Shown here: positions 61,482 through 64,000 of the stretch, piece after piece | Layout: every line of letters starts with the position of its first letter | Numbering within the stretch: the first letter of the stretch is position 1 | From: Clavibacter michiganensis | GTDB taxonomy: Bacteria; Actinomycetota; Actinomycetes; Actinomycetales; Microbacteriaceae | Direction: 5' to 3' | DNA: 64,000 nucleotides | Assembly (NCBI GenBank): GCA_002150995.1 | Contig: MDHJ01000001.1 | Span: forward strand, 496,001 to 560,000 | Position numbers and translations under genes: made by a program | Notes under the pieces: generated by a model | What the model saw: the letters and a program-made list of their open reading frames with translations, nothing else | Database searches by the model: none | What the model was told of the DNA's origin: nothing

Positions 61482-62447
61482 ATGGACGTAGCCGGCACGG
61501 GGACGACCCCTCCCGACGCGCGGACGGCCTACGTCCCGGATCGCGAGGTCGACCTCCGGCTCGTGCTGCGGCCCCTGTTCCGCGGCGTCGTCGATCCGAC
61601 CTGCCGCTGGGATCCGGCGCCGCCCGGCTCCCGCCGCGTCGGCCTCTGGCGCACGGCGCGCACGCCCCGCGGGTCCGCGTCGCTCCGGCTCGACCCGCGC
61701 GCGGACGGCGGAGTCGACGCGCGCGCCTGGGGGCCCGGCGCGGAGTGGGTCATCCAGGGCGTGCCCGAGCTCCTCGGCGAGGGCGACGACTGGTCCGACC
61801 TCGACGTCTCGGCGCACCCGCTCCTCCGCGACGCGCACCGGCGCCTCCCGGCCCTGCGGCTGATGCGGACGAACCACGTGTTCGAGGCGATGGTGTCCGC
61901 GGTGCTCGAGCAGAAGGTCACGGGCCTCGAGGCGCGGCGGGCATGGCGGCAGCTGATCCTCGCGCACGGCGAGCCCGCCCCCGGCCCCGTTCCCGTCGGC
62001 ATGCGCGTGCTGCCGTCGCCCGAGCGCTGGCGCCTCATCCCGTCGTGGGAGTGGCATCGCGCGGGCGTGGACCCGAAGCGGTCGCGCACCCTCATCGCCG
62101 TCGCGACCAGCGCCGCCGGCCTCGAGCGGACCCTGGCGCTCGGCCGGGGGAGCGACGAGATCACGCGGCGGCTGCGGTCCGTCCCGGGCGTCGGGATCTG
62201 GACGGCCGCCGAGACGACCCAGCGCTCCCACGGGGACCCGGACTCGGTCAGCGTCGGCGACTACCACGTGCACGACACCGTGGGGTGGGCGCTGGCCGGC
62301 CACCCGGTCGACGACGACGGGATGCTCGCGCTGCTCGAGCCGTGGCGCGGTCAGCGTCAGCGGGTGATGCGGCTCATCGAGGCGAGCGGGTTCCGGAAGC
62401 CGCGCTTCGGCCCGCGCATGACGGTGCAGGACCACCGCGGGCACTGA
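61482..62447 (+). CDS. DNA-3-methyladenine glycosylase family protein (HhH-GPD)
   Basis: 321 residues. AlkA-like base-excision glycosylase. The helix-hairpin-helix and catalytic Asp lie in RSVPGVGIWTAAETTQRS and VSVGDYHVHDTVGW, where Asp in GDYH takes the place of the usual ATDLG Asp. FEAMVSAVLEQKVTGLEARRAW is the conserved start of the HhH-GPD domain. The N-terminal 110 residues look like the actinobacterial variant domain. Its substrate is probably alkylated purines. Confidence 0.87.
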   Translation: MDVAGTGTTPPDARTAYVPDREVDLRLVLRPLFRGVVDPTCRWDPAPPGSRRVGLWRTARTPRGSASLRLDPRADGGVDARAWGPGAEWVIQGVPELLGEGDDWSDLDVSAHPLLRDAHRRLPALRLMRTNHVFEAMVSAVLEQKVTGLEARRAWRQLILAHGEPAPGPVPVGMRVLPSPERWRLIPSWEWHRAGVDPKRSRTLIAVATSAAGLERTLALGRGSDEITRRLRSVPGVGIWTAAETTQRSHGDPDSVSVGDYHVHDTVGWALAGHPVDDDGMLALLEPWRGQRQRVMRLIEASGFRKPRFGPRMTVQDHRGH

Positions 62448-62471
62448 CCGGCGGGCGGGGCCTGCGGCAGG

Positions 62472-63272
62472 TCAGCTGTCGGCCGCGATGCCCTCGGGGA
62501 GCTGCGCGCCGGCACCCGACAGGGCGTCCACCAGGTCCTGGCCCGCGACGGTCGGGACGATGTCGCCCTGGATGCGCAGGGTCGGCGTGCCCGTGACGCC
62601 CGCGGCGCTCGCGTCCGAGGTGTTCCCGGTGATCCACGAGGAGTACCGGCCCTCGGCCACGCACGTGCGCACCGGCTCCGAGGTGACGTCGAGCGTGGTG
62701 AGCCAGGTGACGAAGTCGGCGTGCGTCCACGAGTCGGTGACCGTGGAGTGGTTGTCGAACAGGGCCGAGTGCACGGCCGGCCACCTCTCGGGCTCCTCCG
62801 CGAGGACGCAGGCCGCCGCGCTGCCCGCGACCTGGCCGTACTTCGTGACGATCTGGATGGGGTGGTAGACGACGCGCACCTGGCCCGTGGCCGCGAGCCG
62901 GTCGAGCAGGGGGCCCGTCTCCGACTCGTACTGGGCGCAGTGCGGGCACGAGTAGTCCTCGAAGACGTCGAGGGTCACGGGGGCGTCGGCCGCGCCGACG
63001 CTCACGCCGGTGCCGTCGGACGCGACGCGCACCTCGTCGCCCGTCGACAGCGGCGCCGTCGCGTCGGCGACGGGGCCCGCGGCGCTGGCCGCCTGGGACT
63101 GCCCGAGGAGGTAGACGCCGCCGGCGATCGCCGCGATGACGACGACGAGGCCGCCCGCGACCGAGAACTGGGCGATGAGCCGGCGGCGCTTGCGGCGGCG
63201 GTCGTCGAAGGCCCTCTCGATGCGGGCCTTCTCGCGGATCGCGCGGATCTTCTCGTTCTCATGCCGGACCAT
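62472..63272 (-). CDS. DsbA-family membrane-anchored thiol oxidoreductase
   Basis: 266 residues from ATG 63272. A charged cytoplasmic stretch (about 1-33, RAIREKARIERAFDDRRRKRRR) precedes one membrane anchor (LIAQFSVAGGLVVVIAAIAGGVYLLG). The outer domain is a DsbA/BdbD-like thioredoxin fold: VFEDYSCPHCAQYE holds the CPHC pair, and VTGTPTLRIQGD the cis-Pro. It probably forms or isomerises disulfides outside the membrane, for example in secreted proteins like the protease in this window. TAGGAT lies 7 bases upstream. Confidence 0.9.
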   Translation of the reverse strand: MVRHENEKIRAIREKARIERAFDDRRRKRRRLIAQFSVAGGLVVVIAAIAGGVYLLGQSQAASAAGPVADATAPLSTGDEVRVASDGTGVSVGAADAPVTLDVFEDYSCPHCAQYESETGPLLDRLAATGQVRVVYHPIQIVTKYGQVAGSAAACVLAEEPERWPAVHSALFDNHSTVTDSWTHADFVTWLTTLDVTSEPVRTCVAEGRYSSWITGNTSDASAAGVTGTPTLRIQGDIVPTVAGQDLVDALSGAGAQLPEGIAADS

Positions 63273-63279
63273 GCGCCCG

Positions 63280-63285
63280 ATCCTA
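63280..63285 (-). promoter_or_regulatory. -10 element (TAGGAT) for leaderless DsbA-like mRNA
   Basis: TAGGAT on the minus strand ends 7 bases before the ATG at 63272. Confidence 0.55.
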
Positions 63286-63335
63286 GGGAGCGGCGTGCCG
63301 CCCGCCCTGGGAGGCGCCACAGCGCCGGGTGCGGA

Positions 63336-63341
63336 TAGGCT
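63336..63341 (+). promoter_or_regulatory. -10 element (TAGGCT) for leaderless epimerase mRNA
   Basis: TAGGCT ends 6 bases before the GTG at 63348. Confidence 0.6.
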
Positions 63342-63347
63342 CGACGG

Positions 63348-64000
63348 GTGCCCGAAGACGCGTCGTACGCCCCCCGCAACCCCACCGGACAGCAGCACGA
63401 GCTCACCGCGGAGGTGGACGGCCGCTCCCAGCGCATGGTGATCGCGGAGGTCGGCGCCGCGCTGCGCGTGCTCCAGGTCGACGGCACGGACCTCGTGCAG
63501 TCCTACCCCGAGTCGCAGCAGCCGCCCTTCTGCAGCGGCATCGTGCTCGCGCCGTGGCCCAACCGGATCCGCGACGGCATCTGGGAGCAGGACGGCGTGA
63601 TCCACCAGCTCGACATCACCGAGGTCGACCGCGAGAACGCGATCCACGGGCTCCTGGAGCACGCGCCCTACCGCCTGGTGGACCGCGACGACGTGTCCGT
63701 CACGCTGTCGGCCGACGTGCACCCGCAGCGCGGCTACCCCTTCGCCCTCGAGACGACCGTGCGGTACGAGCTCACCGGGCAGGGCGTCCGCGTCACCCAC
63801 GGGATCCGCAACGTCGGCTCCGAGGACGCTCCCGTCGCCGTCGGCACGCACCCCTTCCTCCGCGTCGGCGACGTGCCCACCGAGGACCTCGAGGTCGTCA
63901 TCGACGCGCCCACGCACATCGAGGTGGACCCGGTGCGCCTGAACCCCACGGGCGTGCAGACCCCGGTCGAGGGCACCCGCTACGACCTCCGCGGCGGCGT
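63348..64000 (+). CDS. Aldose 1-epimerase family protein (3' partial)
   Basis: At least 217 residues from a leaderless GTG; the gene runs off the window. Galactose-mutarotase-like beta sandwich: FCSGIVLAPWPNRIRDGIWEQDG holds the conserved NRI motif, ENAIHGLLEHAPY the first active-site His, and VGTHPFLRVG the second. Such enzymes interconvert sugar anomers. The sugar is not known. It is divergent from the DsbA-like gene. Confidence 0.9.
   Translation, partial: MPEDASYAPRNPTGQQHELTAEVDGRSQRMVIAEVGAALRVLQVDGTDLVQSYPESQQPPFCSGIVLAPWPNRIRDGIWEQDGVIHQLDITEVDRENAIHGLLEHAPYRLVDRDDVSVTLSADVHPQRGYPFALETTVRYELTGQGVRVTHGIRNVGSEDAPVAVGTHPFLRVGDVPTEDLEVVIDAPTHIEVDPVRLNPTGVQTPVEGTRYDLRGG

Noticed and set aside
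1-64000. CRISPR arrays, insertion sequences, prophage, tRNA and rRNA genes
   Set aside because: No spaced direct repeats, transposase, integrase, or tRNA-like fold was seen. The holin-like gene at 45569 belongs to a chromosomal family.

Overview
The window is high-GC chromosomal DNA from an actinobacterium. Gene content points to the family Microbacteriaceae and most resembles Clavibacter or a close relative. The signs are a coproporphyrin-dependent haem pathway, the tiny ribosomal protein bS22, a BldC-like regulator, a short DUF7882-like protein, an MptB-type mannosyltransferase, System II cytochrome c maturation, and a secreted chymotrypsin-like protease of the sort found in Clavibacter. 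The genus is an inference; nothing in the sequence proves it. Almost everything is core or housekeeping. I see no insertion sequence, prophage, CRISPR array, tRNA or rRNA.

Layout. 1-10 kb: YidC-like insertase (5' end outside the window), alanyl-tRNA editing protein, aldo/keto reductase, acyltransferase, PanD, YihY-type membrane protein, photolyase, a glycosyltransferase-like protein and a MarR regulator. 10-19 kb: a winged-helix regulator with a broken frame, upp, tadA, a cation efflux protein, proC, a KtrAB-type potassium system, ArsR and BldC regulators, bS22 and a HAD phosphatase. 19-31 kb: small proteins, an archaeal-type aspartyl-tRNA synthetase, the 5-oxoprolinase genes pxpABC, a DUF2510 protein, a short UvrA paralogue and a SigB-like sigma factor. 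30.6-38.5 kb: the cytochrome c maturation operon (phosphatase-tlpA-ccdA-resB-ccsB), then menC, menB and menE for menaquinone. 38.6-41 kb: CsbD, Nudix and two GNAT proteins. 41-55 kb: haem synthesis, with hemA divergent from hemE-hemY, then five envelope genes, then hemQ-hemH-hemC-hemD-hemB-hemL. 55-64 kb: secreted protease, nuclease, haem oxygenase behind an iron box, quinone-reductase-like enzyme, phosphofructokinase, kinase, DNA glycosylase, DsbA-like protein and the start of an aldose epimerase.

Together the genes supply haem, c-type cytochrome and menaquinone for respiration, with haem breakdown apparently under iron control.

Two patterns run through the whole window. First, at least eighteen genes carry a TANNNT -10 hexamer ending 6 or 7 bases before the start codon, which predicts leaderless mRNAs. 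Second, six genes (winged-helix regulator, pxpC, UvrA paralogue, tlpA, hemQ, hemH) each lose frame by one base in a short G or C run. The sameness of these lesions, and their presence in two consecutive haem genes, suggests base-calling error rather than decay. I found no clear new multi-gene system. The best leads are a haem oxygenase without its proximal histidine, two very small genes, and a possible structured RNA.
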